30,829 nucleotides of DNA, from assembly GCA_000433355.1 (NCBI GenBank), contig FR893141.1, forward strand, positions 1 through 30,829. The letters run 5' to 3'. Of the stretch, positions 1 through 7,709 are shown piece after piece. Numbering within the stretch: position 1 is the stretch's first letter; every line of letters begins with the position of its first letter. The notes beneath the pieces were generated by a model. The model searched no databases and had not been told where the DNA came from. It was given only the letters and a program-made list of their open reading frames with translations. The translations under genes and the position numbers were made by a program. This stretch comes from Alistipes sp. CAG:435. Its GTDB lineage: Bacteria; Bacteroidota; Bacteroidia; Bacteroidales; UBA932.

Positions 1-2
1 CC

Positions 3-35
3 CGCCGCATCGACGGCTGGAAGGTGATTGGATAA
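3..35 (+). CDS. 3' end of an upstream gene (partial, uncertain)
   Basis: The third reading frame of the window start is open for ten codons (RRIDGWKVIG) and ends in TAA at 33-35. It could be the C-terminus of a gene beginning outside the window. The other two forward frames also stop within the first 45 bases, so the frame choice rests only on the plausible look of the peptide. No family can be named. The 130 bases from here to the next gene show no convincing terminator. Confidence 0.25.
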   Translation, partial: RRIDGWKVIG

Positions 36-169
36 ACCGGTAGGATAGACTTGTCTGGCCAGGCTATGGGGTTATATTCGGGAATCATTCGCATAGGGAA
101 GGGACAGGCAAACAATCATTAACTGAGGTAAAGCGTTGATTTGACACTGAATAACAATGAAATATATTT

Positions 170-2308
170 ATGGACAAAAGAATCATTGCGGCCGCGGGAG
201 GGATCCTGTGCCTGCTTTCATCCTGTGACAACAAAATGAACCCATTGCTTACAGATTCCACGCTGCCGTATGGCGCGCCTCAGTTCGACAAGATCAAGAC
301 TGAGCATTACCTGCCTGCGTTCGAGCAGGCCATCACCGAGGCCAAGGCCGAGATTGACGCTATCGTGAACAATCCGGACGCGCCGACTTTCGAGAACACG
401 ATCGCCGCTCTGGACGAGGCAGGGGGCCGTCTGAACGATGCCGCCGGCATATTCTATAATTTGATGGAGGCCGACACGAACGATCAGATGCAGGACATCG
501 CGGAGAAAGTCTCCCCGATGATGACTGAATATTCAATGTACGTCTCGCTGAACGAGCCGCTGTTCGCCCGTGTCAAGGCCGTGCACGAGAGCGCAGAGGG
601 GCTGGAGCCGGATCAGGCGAGGCTTCTGGAGAAGACCTGGAAGTCGTTCGTGCGCAGCGGAGCCAACCTCGGTGCGGAGGACAAGGGGACCTACAGCAAG
701 CTCAGCGAGCAGCTCTCCCTGCTGACCCTCCAGTATGGAAAGAACGTGCTGGCCGCGACCAACGCTTTCACGCTGAACCTTACCGAGGAGGCTGATCTTG
801 AGGGTCTTCCGGATTTCGTGCGTGAGGCTGCCGTGGAGACGGCCAAGTCCAAGGAAATGGAGGGCTGGGCGTTCGACCTTTCAGCCCCGAGCTATGGTGC
901 GTTCATGAAGTACAGCACCCGCCGCGACCTTCGTCAGAAGATGTGGATGGCCTACAACACAAGGGCCACGGAAGGGGAGAACAGCAACATCGAACTCTGC
1001 CGCCAGATAGCCGAATCGCGCCTGAAGATAGCGAATATCCTTGGCTACGAGACCTATGCCGATTATGCGCTTGAGGAAAGGATGGCGAAGAATCCTCAGA
1101 CTGTCAACGAGTTCATTCAGAAACTCTTGGAGCCTTCGCTTCCTGCCGCAAAGGCCGAGGTCAAGGAACTTTATGAATATGCCCGTGCGAACGGCTTCGA
1201 GGACTCTGAGATCCAACCTTGGGACTTCGGATTCTGGTCGGAGAAACTCAAGGACGCCCGCTATTCCATCAACGATGAGCAGCTCAAGCCATATTTCCGT
1301 CTGGAAAGCTGCATCGACGCGGCTTTCGGTCTGGCTGGGAAACTCTATGGCCTGACGTTCGAGGAGAGGAAGGATATTCCTGTATATCACCCGGATGTGA
1401 AGGTCTATGACGTGAAGGACGCTGACGGTGTGCACAAGGCGTTGTTCTACGCTGACTTCTTTCCGCGCGCAAGCAAGAGGGGAGGGGCCTGGATGACCGA
1501 GTTCCGTGGCCAGAGCATCGTGAACGGTGTGGAGAAACGTCCGTTCATCAGTCTTGTGACCAACTTCACGAAACCGACTGCCGGGAAGCCGGCGCTCCTG
1601 ACCCACGATGAGCTGACGACTTTGCTTCACGAGTTCGGGCACAGTCTGCATGGCATTCTCGCAGAGGGAAGATATTCATCGCTCACCGGGACGAATGTTT
1701 CGCGTGACTTCGTGGAGCTGCCTTCGCAGATCATGGAGAACTGGGCGTTCGAGCCGGAGTTTCTGGACACTTTCGCTCGTCATTTCGAGACGGGGGAGGC
1801 GCTGCCGGACACTCTGATAAACAAGATTGTGGAGGCGAAGAACTACAATGCCGCCTACGCACAGGTGCGTCAGCTTCAGTTCGGGATTCTGGATATGGCT
1901 TGGCACACGTTGAAGGGTGGTTCTGAATCAGGTCACTTCGACAGGCTCAGTGACCTTAAAACTATGCAGGAACTGGGTACCATCGCCTTTGAGAAGGCTG
2001 CCTTGAAGAGCTCGAATGTGATTCCGTCAATCCCTGAGGCCTGCATCTCGACCTCGTTCAGCCACATATTCTCGGGTGGCTACAGCGCCGGCTACTATTC
2101 CTACAAATGGTCCGAGGTGCTGGAGGCGGACGCGTTCAGTCTGTTCAAGGAGAAAGGAATATTCAGCACCGAGGTGTCGCACTCGTTCCGTGACAACATT
2201 CTCTCGAAGGGATGCAGCGAGGACGAGGATGTGCTTTACCGTCGCTTCCGCGGCCACGATCCTGAGCCGGAGGCGCTGCTGGAGAAGTTAGGGATAGTCA
2301 GGAATTAA
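170..2308 (+). CDS. M3 family metallopeptidase (oligopeptidase/Dcp-like), lipoprotein
   Basis: Zinc-dependent oligopeptidase of the M3 (thimet/Dcp/PrlC) family, which cleaves short peptides. The zinc motif HEFGH lies at residues 487-491, and the third zinc ligand is expected at E516 in the downstream FVELPSQIMENW segment. The length (712 aa) fits the family. The N-terminus has a short charged start, a hydrophobic stretch and a lipobox ending LLSSC (Cys about 19), so the enzyme is probably a lipoprotein facing the periplasm. That fits the secreted Dcp-type enzymes of Bacteroidetes rather than cytoplasmic PrlC. The start is the first ATG, after an AT-rich stretch. The gene is convergent with lpxK and the two coding regions overlap by 4 bp, so there is no room for a separate terminator. 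Confidence 0.93.
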   Translation: MDKRIIAAAGGILCLLSSCDNKMNPLLTDSTLPYGAPQFDKIKTEHYLPAFEQAITEAKAEIDAIVNNPDAPTFENTIAALDEAGGRLNDAAGIFYNLMEADTNDQMQDIAEKVSPMMTEYSMYVSLNEPLFARVKAVHESAEGLEPDQARLLEKTWKSFVRSGANLGAEDKGTYSKLSEQLSLLTLQYGKNVLAATNAFTLNLTEEADLEGLPDFVREAAVETAKSKEMEGWAFDLSAPSYGAFMKYSTRRDLRQKMWMAYNTRATEGENSNIELCRQIAESRLKIANILGYETYADYALEERMAKNPQTVNEFIQKLLEPSLPAAKAEVKELYEYARANGFEDSEIQPWDFGFWSEKLKDARYSINDEQLKPYFRLESCIDAAFGLAGKLYGLTFEERKDIPVYHPDVKVYDVKDADGVHKALFYADFFPRASKRGGAWMTEFRGQSIVNGVEKRPFISLVTNFTKPTAGKPALLTHDELTTLLHEFGHSLHGILAEGRYSSLTGTNVSRDFVELPSQIMENWAFEPEFLDTFARHFETGEALPDTLINKIVEAKNYNAAYAQVRQLQFGILDMAWHTLKGGSESGHFDRLSDLKTMQELGTIAFEKAALKSSNVIPSIPEACISTSFSHIFSGGYSAGYYSYKWSEVLEADAFSLFKEKGIFSTEVSHSFRDNILSKGCSEDEDVLYRRFRGHDPEPEALLEKLGIVRN

Positions 2309-3453
2309 TATTCCGGAGTGAAATTGCGAAGGGCGGTCATCAGAGTGTTCTCGAAGACCGCTTTTTCGTGATCTGACAGGAACCCGACCTCGATCGGCAC
2401 CTGGAATAGCCTGACTTTCAGTTGCTCGGGGATTCTCTTGTAGTCCAGAATCCTCTGGCAGTCCTTCTCCGTCGTCGCCACAACCGCCGTAGGATGCTCC
2501 TTCACGGCTTTCATTATCTTTTTGATGTCGAAACGGTTGTAGTTGTGGTGGTCCATGAAGCTGAACCTCTTCACGATCTTGTGCTCATCGCTGAGATACA
2601 TCCGCAGTGGCGTGTCCTTGGCTATTCCCGAAAAGAGAATCAGTTTCTGCGAGTATGCGTACCTCTTGTTCCCTTCCTCGAAGATCGGCTGGAGCGAATT
2701 GTACCAGATTGTCGTGAACAACAGGGTCTTTACGGAACCCTTTCTGTCCGTCCCCGTGCAGGTTTTGAGGTCATAGTCCTTGAGACCGAACGACTCCGCC
2801 CACTGGATCTTCTGCCCGTCCTCAAGATAGGCCGGACACTTCGACACGATGATGATGTCGGCGTAGTGAAGCCTCTGGGGCAGATCCCTGAGCCTTCCGA
2901 AAGGAAGGAGCTGATCCTTGTAGGTCGGGCGGTTGTAGTCCACCAGAACGATGTTGAAGTACGCCCGTAGCGTCCTGTACTGGAACGCGTCGTCCAGAAC
3001 GATCAGATCCGCCGGCGGGATCGACGAGCCGGAACATTTGCGGGCCCGCCTTTCGGTCTTCAGCTTCTCCGGATGGCAGAGAATGTCGCATCCCTTGATC
3101 CTCTGACGGTCCACGGCCACGGTGATGCCGGGAAACTTTCTCTTTATCTGGAGAGGTTCGTCGCCATATTCCTTGACCTTCCCGTCCTTCTCGACCAGCT
3201 GGAAGCCGCCGCTGTTGCGCTTGTGTCCCCTCGACAGGACAGCGATGTTGCGGAACGCCCAGTCGTCGCTCCGCAGCAGGGTGCGCAGGATCATCTCGGT
3301 GTGCGGAGTCTTGCCTGTGCCGCCCGCCGTGATGTTGCCGACGCAGATGGTCGGTACCTCACAGGTGCCGACTTTGAAGATGCCGTGGTCGTAGCAAGCG
3401 TGCCTCAGCTTCAGCGTCAAATAATATGGTGCAAGAAGAATCTTGTCAAGCAT
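2305..3453 (-). CDS. lpxK: Tetraacyldisaccharide 4'-kinase LpxK
   Basis: LpxK phosphorylates the 4' position of the tetraacyl-disaccharide-1-phosphate precursor of lipid A at the inner membrane. The diagnostic P-loop GNITAGGTGKT is at about residues 39-49, with the conserved N-terminal region (LAPYYLTLKLRHACYDHG) and the later LSRGHKR and DDAFQYR motifs. I start at the ATG at 3453; the frame extends three codons further to a TTG, which is less likely. The length (382 aa) is a little above the E. coli protein. It lies 21 bp downstream of the dusB stop and is probably cotranscribed with it. The stop overlaps the end of the convergent M3 peptidase gene. Confidence 0.95.
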   Translation of the reverse strand: MLDKILLAPYYLTLKLRHACYDHGIFKVGTCEVPTICVGNITAGGTGKTPHTEMILRTLLRSDDWAFRNIAVLSRGHKRNSGGFQLVEKDGKVKEYGDEPLQIKRKFPGITVAVDRQRIKGCDILCHPEKLKTERRARKCSGSSIPPADLIVLDDAFQYRTLRAYFNIVLVDYNRPTYKDQLLPFGRLRDLPQRLHYADIIIVSKCPAYLEDGQKIQWAESFGLKDYDLKTCTGTDRKGSVKTLLFTTIWYNSLQPIFEEGNKRYAYSQKLILFSGIAKDTPLRMYLSDEHKIVKRFSFMDHHNYNRFDIKKIMKAVKEHPTAVVATTEKDCQRILDYKRIPEQLKVRLFQVPIEVGFLSDHEKAVFENTLMTALRNFTPEY

Positions 3454-3474
3454 AGACTGCAAAGATACAAAAAA

Positions 3475-4509
3475 TCATAAGCCATAGACGCTGTTCGCCT
3501 CTGAAATTTCAGTGTTTCCCCACTTTTCGGCTATATATTCCAAAATCTTGAACACTTCCGCCGGGTCATTCTCCGTCACGAGCCGCATTCTGGTCTCCTT
3601 GAAGTCGGGCAGTCCTTTGAAATAGCAGGACAGGTGGCGGCGCATCTCATAAACTCCGGTCGGCACGCCCTTGAGGTCCAGCGACAGGCGCATCTGCCTT
3701 TTCGCAAGCTCGACCCGCTCCCTCACCCCAAGCGGCGGAAGTTCCTCTCCCGTGGCAAGGAAGTGCTTGATTTCCTTGAATATCCAAGGATGGCCGAAGG
3801 ACGCTCTGGCCACCATTATCCCGTCCACGCCGTAGCGGTCGAACGCCTCCTTCGCCTTCCGGGGTGAGTTGATGTCGCCGTTACCTATTATAGGAATATG
3901 CATCCTCGGGTTCCGCTTGACCTCCCCGATGAGTGTCCAGTCAGCCTCTCCCTTGTACATCTGGCAGCGGGTCCGACCGTGGATCGTGAGTGCCTTGATG
4001 CCCGTGTCCTGAAGCCTCTCGGCCAGTTCCACGATGATCTTGCTGCCCTCGTCCCAACCGAGGCGGGTCTTGACCGTGACCGGCTTGCCGACGGCCTCTA
4101 CTATCCGTTTCGTGATCATCACCATCTTGTTGGGGTCCTTCATCATCCCCGAGCCAGCTCCACGGCCAGCGATCTTGCTCACAGGGCAGCCGAAATTGAT
4201 GTCGATCACGTCGCATCCGTGTCCGCCCACAAGTTCCGGGGCGTGGTCCGCCATCTTCGCGGCCTCGACCATCGCGTCAGGGTCGCTTCCGTAGATCTGG
4301 ATTCCGACCGGGGCCTCGTCGTCCGAAGTCTTGAGCTTGGCGTAGGCCTTCTTGGCGTCCCGGATCAGACCCTCGGACGGAATGAACTCAGTGTAGACCA
4401 TGTCCGCTCCCTGCTCCCTGCATATCCCTCTGAAGGAAGCGTCTGTCACATCCTCCATCGGAGCCAGAAGCACGGGCCTTACTCCAAGATCTATGTCGCC
4501 TATTGTCAT
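3475..4509 (-). CDS. dusB: tRNA-dihydrouridine synthase (DusB-like)
   Basis: Flavin enzyme that reduces specific uridines to dihydrouridine in tRNA. It has the N-terminal LAPMEDVTDASFR segment of the FMN-binding TIM barrel and the catalytic cysteine in INFGCPV (Cys108 from this start), followed by KIAGRGAGSGMM and, later, a NGDI segment that binds flavin phosphate. I place the start at ATG 4509 (MTIGDIDLG), which matches the usual start of the family. The frame runs 23 codons further upstream, but that part is low complexity and would cross the putative promoter region. A short insertion (HAPELVGGHG) precedes the active site. The gene diverges from pfkA and is followed closely by lpxK. Confidence 0.93.
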   Translation of the reverse strand: MTIGDIDLGVRPVLLAPMEDVTDASFRGICREQGADMVYTEFIPSEGLIRDAKKAYAKLKTSDDEAPVGIQIYGSDPDAMVEAAKMADHAPELVGGHGCDVIDINFGCPVSKIAGRGAGSGMMKDPNKMVMITKRIVEAVGKPVTVKTRLGWDEGSKIIVELAERLQDTGIKALTIHGRTRCQMYKGEADWTLIGEVKRNPRMHIPIIGNGDINSPRKAKEAFDRYGVDGIMVARASFGHPWIFKEIKHFLATGEELPPLGVRERVELAKRQMRLSLDLKGVPTGVYEMRRHLSCYFKGLPDFKETRMRLVTENDPAEVFKILEYIAEKWGNTEISEANSVYGL

Positions 4510-4575
4510 AATGTCGTTATTCTTTGACTTTATTTCCGATTGGCATTTTCCTTGCGGAAAGACGCCAAATGTCTG

Positions 4576-4592
4576 CAAAATTACTACTTTTG
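4576..4592. promoter_or_regulatory. Back-to-back -7 boxes for dusB and pfkA
   Basis: Two Bacteroidetes-type -7 elements (TAnnTTTG) sit almost touching in the divergent region. TAATTTTG is on the minus strand (4583-4576), directed at dusB, and TACTTTTG is on the plus strand (4585-4592), directed at pfkA. Both give leaders of plausible length, about 35-65 nt. Neither has a good TTTG at -33, so this is a sequence-pattern call only. The close spacing suggests the two promoters could compete. Confidence 0.45.
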
Positions 4593-4630
4593 CATGATAG
4601 TATAAAGAATTAATTCAGTTAACAAGTATT

Positions 4631-5611
4631 ATGAAAGAGATAAAGACAATCGGAGTTTTGACGTCAGGTGGAGACGCTCCGGGAATGAATGCGGCCATCA
4701 GGGCCGTGACCCGCGCGGCGATCTACAACGGATGGAAGGTTATGGGTATCTATCGCGGCTACGAAGGTCTCATCAACGGTGATTTCAAGGAACTTACGAC
4801 AGAAAGTGTCAGCAACACCATCCAGAGGGGCGGAACGATTCTGAAGACCGCCCGCAGCGAGGAGTTCATGACGGTGGAAGGACGCAAGAAGGCCTACGAC
4901 AATCTCGTGAAGTTCGGAGTTGACGCGTTGATCGTTATCGGAGGCAACGGATCCCTTGCGGGAGCGCAGGATTTCGCCCGGGAATATGACATCCCGATCA
5001 TCGGTCTGCCAGGCACGATTGACAATGACCTTTACGGCACGGACTCCACAATCGGTTATGACACGGCGCTTAACACCATCGTCGAGTGTGTGGACAAGAT
5101 CCGTGACACGGCGACATCCCACGACCGCATATTCTTTGTCGAGGTGATGGGCCGTGACGCCGGTTTCCTCGCTCAGAACTCAGCCATCGCCGCAGGTGCC
5201 GAGGCCGCCATCATCCCTGAGGACCAGACCGACATCGACCAGCTTGAGAAGTTCATCAGCCATGGCTGCCGAAAGAGCAAGAACAGCTCCATCGTGCTCG
5301 TCTCCGAAAGCCCGAAGGACGGGGGAGCGATGCACTACGCCGAAAGGGTGAGGAAGGAGTATCCTGAATATGATGTCCGTGTCACCATCCTGGGCCATCT
5401 CCAGCGTGGAGGATGCCCTTCCGCCTACGACAGGATCCTCGCCAGCCGCCTCGGCTACGCCAGCATCGAGGCTCTGCAGGAGGGCCAGCGGAACATTATG
5501 GTCGGTGTCTCCAACAACGAGATTGTTTACGTTCCTGTCGGAAAGGCCATCAAACTGGATAAACCGATCGACAAGGAACTCATCAACGTTCTGGCCGTCC
5601 TGTCCATTTAG
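4631..5611 (+). CDS. pfkA: 6-phosphofructokinase (PfkA)
   Basis: Glycolytic kinase converting fructose 6-phosphate to fructose 1,6-bisphosphate. The 326-aa length and motifs fit the bacterial group A family: GVLTSGGDAPGMNAAIR at the N-terminus, PGTIDND holding the catalytic aspartate, the MGRDAGF motif, and GHLQRGG near the substrate site. The nucleotide-site motif reads GGNGS (Asn106) where the family normally has GGDGS with an Mg-ATP-binding aspartate. The glycine after it suggests an ATP-type enzyme rather than a PPi-type (GGDD). It is transcribed alone, divergently from dusB, and is followed by a good terminator. Confidence 0.95.
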   Translation: MKEIKTIGVLTSGGDAPGMNAAIRAVTRAAIYNGWKVMGIYRGYEGLINGDFKELTTESVSNTIQRGGTILKTARSEEFMTVEGRKKAYDNLVKFGVDALIVIGGNGSLAGAQDFAREYDIPIIGLPGTIDNDLYGTDSTIGYDTALNTIVECVDKIRDTATSHDRIFFVEVMGRDAGFLAQNSAIAAGAEAAIIPEDQTDIDQLEKFISHGCRKSKNSSIVLVSESPKDGGAMHYAERVRKEYPEYDVRVTILGHLQRGGCPSAYDRILASRLGYASIEALQEGQRNIMVGVSNNEIVYVPVGKAIKLDKPIDKELINVLAVLSI

Positions 5612-5620
5612 CCTCCTTCG

Positions 5621-5656
5621 CAGCGTTCCGCTCAAGGCCGGGACGCTGTTCTTTTT
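5621..5656 (+). terminator. Intrinsic terminator after pfkA
   Basis: Stem CAGCGTTCC (5621-5629) pairs with GGGACGCTG (5640-5648) with one G-U pair, an 11-nt loop, and then TTCTTTTT. It begins 10 bp after the pfkA stop. Confidence 0.85.
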
Positions 5657-5722
5657 GTCATTGTCTCCTTTTGGGCACTCTGTGGGCTGCGTGGCAGGTA
5701 AGAGGTTGAATATTAATCAGAT

Positions 5723-5770
5723 AAACATTGACCTTGTGCTGATTATGGCACAAGGTCAATGTTTTTATTG
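5723..5770. terminator. Perfect 17-bp hairpin, probable bidirectional terminator
   Basis: AAACATTGACCTTGTGC (5723-5739) is followed by an 8-base loop (TGATTATG) and its exact reverse complement (5748-5764), then a T-rich tail. It lies between two convergent genes (pfkA and the beta-helix gene) and could stop transcription from either side. It is the second terminator-like element after pfkA. Confidence 0.7.
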
Positions 5771-5983
5771 TTGACAGTCAGCTATTTAAGTGCCACGCCC
5801 CTGTATGTCACCGCATGGCACTTCATGGCAGGATGCATTCTCTTTTTTTAGAATGAATATGTCCGGCTGTGCTTGTTTTACGAACTGTAATGGAAGTTCC
5901 GGTGGCGGTGAGGCCGCGGCGGCCATTCACCCGGACAGGGCGCTCGAAGCGTGTAGGCCGCCATATTCATACATAACACACAA
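5771..5983. other. Intergenic region with a spaced inverted repeat, no convincing gene
   Basis: An open frame of 66 codons exists here (5790-5990, +), but it resembles no known protein, is compositionally odd and runs into the neighbouring convergent gene, so I do not call it. The region holds an inverted repeat AAGTGCCA (5788-5795) / TGGCACTT (5816-5823). It also holds a GC-rich stretch with a second spaced inverted repeat, GGCCGCC/GGCGGCC type (about 5915-5962), at the 3' side of the minus-strand beta-helix gene. The role of either is unknown. Confidence 0.4.
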
Positions 5984-7159
5984 CTATTGAGGCATCTGTG
6001 CTCCGTACCCCGGCATCGCACCGAAGAGCAGGAGCGCCTTCTCCCAGTTGTAGCGGTTGGCGTACATCGTGACCTTGGAGGTCATTGTGCCGATCTGGTT
6101 CATGCCGAGCGCCGAACGGAAGGTGTTCACCGCCGAATTCGGGTTGTGCTGCATCTCAGCCGTGTAAGATGCGTTGAGGAAACCTTTCAGGTAAGCCTCG
6201 TCAATCTTGCCCTTGAATATGTTCGCGTCCTGAACCGTCGTGTTGCCGCTCTCGGAGTCGATGTATTCAACGTCAGAGAAATCGGCGCTGCTGATGTTGA
6301 TGAAATTGCCGCCGCCAGGGATAGAAAGGTCGCCCATCCTGTTGAGGAAGAACACGTTGTTCTCCACAACAGTGTTGCGGGTGGCCTCACGGTTCTTGTC
6401 GCTGTCGATGTGCGTGTAGTCAAGCGCCGTGAACATCGAGCAGCCAAAGATGTTGTTGGCCAGATAGCAATCCGTGCCAGGCTGGAAACGGAAGCCATAG
6501 CCCATGGTCTCAAGGTTCTGCTTGAACGACCACATGAACAGCACCGTGTTGTTGGTGAAGTCAATCCTGGAATTCTCCTTCGAATCCGAGCCGCGGGCAT
6601 CCATAGCCTCCATCCTGCAGTTCACGAATATGTTGTTGTCAATCGTCAGGCTACCCCTGAAAAGGCCAAGGATCACATGGTTAGGGGCGTTGATGAACGC
6701 ACAGTCGTGAACGGTCAGATCCACGTTCGAGTTGTTCAGGTAAAGGATGCAGGTCTCTTTCGTGAAGGTCTCCAGGTTGGAGAGATCCGCGCCGCCCATT
6801 CCCTTGGATCCGATAGGGTTCATCTTTGGGGTCTCCACACCTTCCGGCTGTCCCTTCTGTTCCTCGTCTTTGCCGGCATAGTAAGAGATCGAGTTGCCGC
6901 GGTCGAAGATGATACCGTCGAACAGCACGTCCGGATTCCTGTACTCAAGATTGTTGCTGTACTTGGCCACATTGACCTCCAGCTGAACAGTAGGAGCCTT
7001 GGCGCTGCCGTTGGACTCAGGAGTAGGCTGGATCAGTGTGCGATAGGTCAGGATGTCGCGGGCGGTGAAGTCCTCGTTGAAACCGCCATAGATGTAGACT
7101 GGCTTTTGGGGGGAGATGTTTTGCCCGCGGAGGAAGCCCCAATAGATGCCCGCGGCCAC
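5984..7159 (-). CDS. Secreted parallel beta-helix protein, C-terminal part (frameshifted)
   Basis: This frame carries the body of a right-handed beta-helix protein of the pectate-lyase-like/DUF1565 type. It has repeated turns rich in N, V, I and F (for example VHDCAFINAPN, DNNIFVNCRM, DFTNNTVLF, VENNVFFLN). The true N-terminus is in the other frame (7048-7647). Deleting one 41-bp copy of an imperfect tandem duplication at 7121-7201 joins both parts into one 540-aa protein (1623 nt). The written start (MAAGIYWG...) is therefore an artefact of the break. The substrate is unknown, and no catalytic residues can be assigned. The protein is probably exported, because the N-terminal part has a signal peptide. 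Confidence 0.75.
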   Translation of the reverse strand: MAAGIYWGFLRGQNISPQKPVYIYGGFNEDFTARDILTYRTLIQPTPESNGSAKAPTVQLEVNVAKYSNNLEYRNPDVLFDGIIFDRGNSISYYAGKDEEQKGQPEGVETPKMNPIGSKGMGGADLSNLETFTKETCILYLNNSNVDLTVHDCAFINAPNHVILGLFRGSLTIDNNIFVNCRMEAMDARGSDSKENSRIDFTNNTVLFMWSFKQNLETMGYGFRFQPGTDCYLANNIFGCSMFTALDYTHIDSDKNREATRNTVVENNVFFLNRMGDLSIPGGGNFINISSADFSDVEYIDSESGNTTVQDANIFKGKIDEAYLKGFLNASYTAEMQHNPNSAVNTFRSALGMNQIGTMTSKVTMYANRYNWEKALLLFGAMPGYGAQMPQ

Positions 7160-7647
7160 ATTCCCGAGCGGAGCATGCCGTAATAGTTGCCCGCGGCCAC
7201 ATAGACAGTGGCTCCGGCAGGAGCGATGTCCAAAGCCTTCTGCAGATTCTTCACAGGAGTCTGAGGGCTGAGGCCGTCGTTCTTGTTGTTGCCGGCCTCG
7301 CTGACATAGTAGATGGTGCCGCCGGAGTTGCCGGCCACTGATCCATTGCCAGCCACGGCTCCGCCGCCTGCAGCCGAACCTTTACCGACAGTCGGAGCGT
7401 GTCCCTTCCCGGAACGTCCTCTTCCCGCGTTGGTCACTCCCTTCTCAATGGCGTCCTCCGCTTTGTCCAATGTCTTCTGGATAGCCCTGTCAGCGCCCAT
7501 GGTAGTCCTGGTCTTGACCGCGTTCTTGGCACGCTTGCCGATCTGGTTCAAGACGCTCTGCCCCTGGGCCGGAGCGCTCAAGGATAATGCGAGAGCAAAG
7601 GCCAGAGCCAGGCCAAACGCTTTCCTCATGTTTGATAGAATTTTCAT
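7048..7647 (-). CDS. Secreted parallel beta-helix protein, N-terminal part (frameshifted)
   Basis: It begins with a signal peptide (MKILSNMRKAFGLALAFALALSLSAPAQG). Next come a basic/charged helical stretch (residues about 30-75), a glycine/alanine-rich linker (VGKGSAAGGGAVAGNGSVAG) and the DUF1565-like start of the beta-helix domain (IYYVSEAGNNKNDGLSPQTPVKNLQKALD, here cut by position). After about residue 160 the frame is wrong (WPRASIGASS...), because the coding sequence shifts at the 7121-7201 duplication into the 5984-7159 frame. Read together, they encode one 540-aa protein. Whether the break is real or an assembly fault is discussed under findings. Confidence 0.7.
   Translation of the reverse strand: MKILSNMRKAFGLALAFALALSLSAPAQGQSVLNQIGKRAKNAVKTRTTMGADRAIQKTLDKAEDAIEKGVTNAGRGRSGKGHAPTVGKGSAAGGGAVAGNGSVAGNSGGTIYYVSEAGNNKNDGLSPQTPVKNLQKALDIAPAGATVYVAAGNYYGMLRSGMWPRASIGASSAGKTSPPKSQSTSMAVSTRTSPPATS
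7121..7201. repeat. Imperfect 40/41-bp tandem duplication inside the beta-helix gene
   Basis: 7121-7160 and 7161-7201 are about 80% identical, and both encode a version of the same segment on the minus strand (VAAGIYWGFLRGQ versus VAAGNYYGMLRSG). The extra copy adds 41 nt and shifts the reading frame. Removing the 7161-7201 copy gives an uninterrupted frame across the junction. Confidence 0.85.
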
Positions 7648-7709
7648 AATTTGTTAATTTTATGCTATTTGATAATTATCATTACACGTAAGTAACCCTA
7701 CCAGACCTT

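Noticed and set aside
3460..3467. TATCTTTG on the minus strand just before lpxK
   Set aside because: It matches a -7 box but has no -33 partner and lies in the short dusB-lpxK junction, where cotranscription is more likely.
5790..5990. 66-codon plus-strand open frame
   Set aside because: It overlaps inverted repeats and the end of a convergent gene, has an unusual composition and resembles no known protein.
5987..7183. 398-codon plus-strand open frame opposite the beta-helix gene
   Set aside because: Antisense shadow of the real gene. It is rich in V, R, H and E as expected from reversed codons, and the minus strand has clear beta-helix repeats.
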